Assembly: GCA_002441265.1 (NCBI GenBank) | Contig: DJVQ01000068.1 | Location: 72,548-78,083 of the forward strand | Direction of reading: 5' to 3' | Source: Syntrophaceae bacterium UBA6252 | GTDB taxonomy: Bacteria > Desulfobacterota > Syntrophia > Syntrophales > UBA6807 | DNA: 5,536 bases | Part shown: positions 5,425 to 5,536 of the stretch, one piece after another | Position numbering within the stretch: position 1 is the stretch's first letter | Layout: each line of letters opens with the position of its first letter | The notes under the pieces: generated by a model | What the model was told of the DNA's origin: nothing | The model's database searches: none | The model's input: the letters and a program-made list of their open reading frames with translations, nothing else | Translations under genes and position numbers: made by a program

Positions 5425-5536
5425 GGCTTCGTAAAAAAGCCGGGACGTGTTGTGTTGCCCTTCGTCCCTCGTTCCCGCGGGGTACCTCGCGTACGCCTCG
5501 GTTCCGGGGACCGGGCGCCTTGCCTCTGGAGCTTTT
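5425..5536. repeat. Intergenic imperfect inverted-repeat element with GTAC-cored hairpin (cut by window edge)
   Basis: The left end GGCTTCGTAAAAA begins near 5425 and the right part ends in GCTTTT at the window edge, which fits a mirrored terminus completed outside. The centre is GTAC (5482-5485), a 5-base CTCGC loop and GTAC (5491-5494). Pairing continues outward imperfectly from there: 5479-5480 with 5496-5497, 5475-5477 with 5499-5501, and 5467-5471 with 5505-5509 (one G-U). A local stem GGCTT (5425-5429)/AAGCC (5437-5441) sits at the left end. No protein frame is evident. The style resembles the roughly 100-130-base, non-coding, GTAC-cored intergenic repeats I associate with deltaproteobacterial genomes, whose function is unknown to me. 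If pairing is symmetrical the right end should lie about 10-15 bases past the window. Confidence 0.65.

Overview
The window is GC-rich, gene-dense bacterial DNA with every supported gene on the + strand. The protein types, the compact tolQ-tolR-tolA-tolB order and a GTAC-cored intergenic repeat beginning GGCTTCGTAAAAA suggest a deltaproteobacterium in the broad sense (Desulfobacterota, for example a Syntrophus/Syntrophobacter-like anaerobe). That placement is an inference from gene style and repeat type, not from a marker gene.

Layout. Positions 1-27 carry what looks like one terminus of an intergenic repeat, directly before a 646-residue molybdopterin/[4Fe-4S] oxidoreductase of the DMSO-reductase superfamily (28-1968). 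A 158-base gap (1969-2126) holds a good sigma-70-type promoter (TTGACA, 17-base spacer, TAAATA), a GC-rich leader with small hairpins, an open 36-codon frame and the tolQ ribosome binding site. The tol operon follows: tolQ (2127-2876), tolR (2879-3307), a short TolA/TonB-type protein (3304-4035) and tolB (4079-5392). tolQ and tolR are 2 bases apart, tolR and tolA overlap by 4 bases, and tolB follows after 43 bases that contain a 9-codon frame ending on the tolB start. After tolB, a second promoter-like element (TTGACC, 18-base spacer, TTTAAT) overlaps the tolB stop codon. It points straight into an imperfect inverted repeat that runs from about 5425 to the window edge. The 24 bases at the right edge are an inverted copy (21 of 24 identical) of bases 2-25 at the left edge.

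How the genes work together. TolQ and TolR form the inner-membrane stator powered by the proton gradient. The TolA-like protein spans the periplasm from a single membrane anchor, and TolB is the periplasmic propeller that shuttles between TolA and the lipoprotein Pal. Pal is expected downstream but is not in the window. The system maintains the outer membrane and constricts it during division. The oxidoreductase has no visible functional link to Tol and appears to be a separate transcription unit with an unknown substrate.

The coding content is mostly conserved and ordinary. The less explained signals are in the gaps: the inverted repeat copies at both edges, a promoter aimed into a repeat, and small frames and a hairpin at the tolQ and tolB starts. 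I see no convincing new multi-gene system here.
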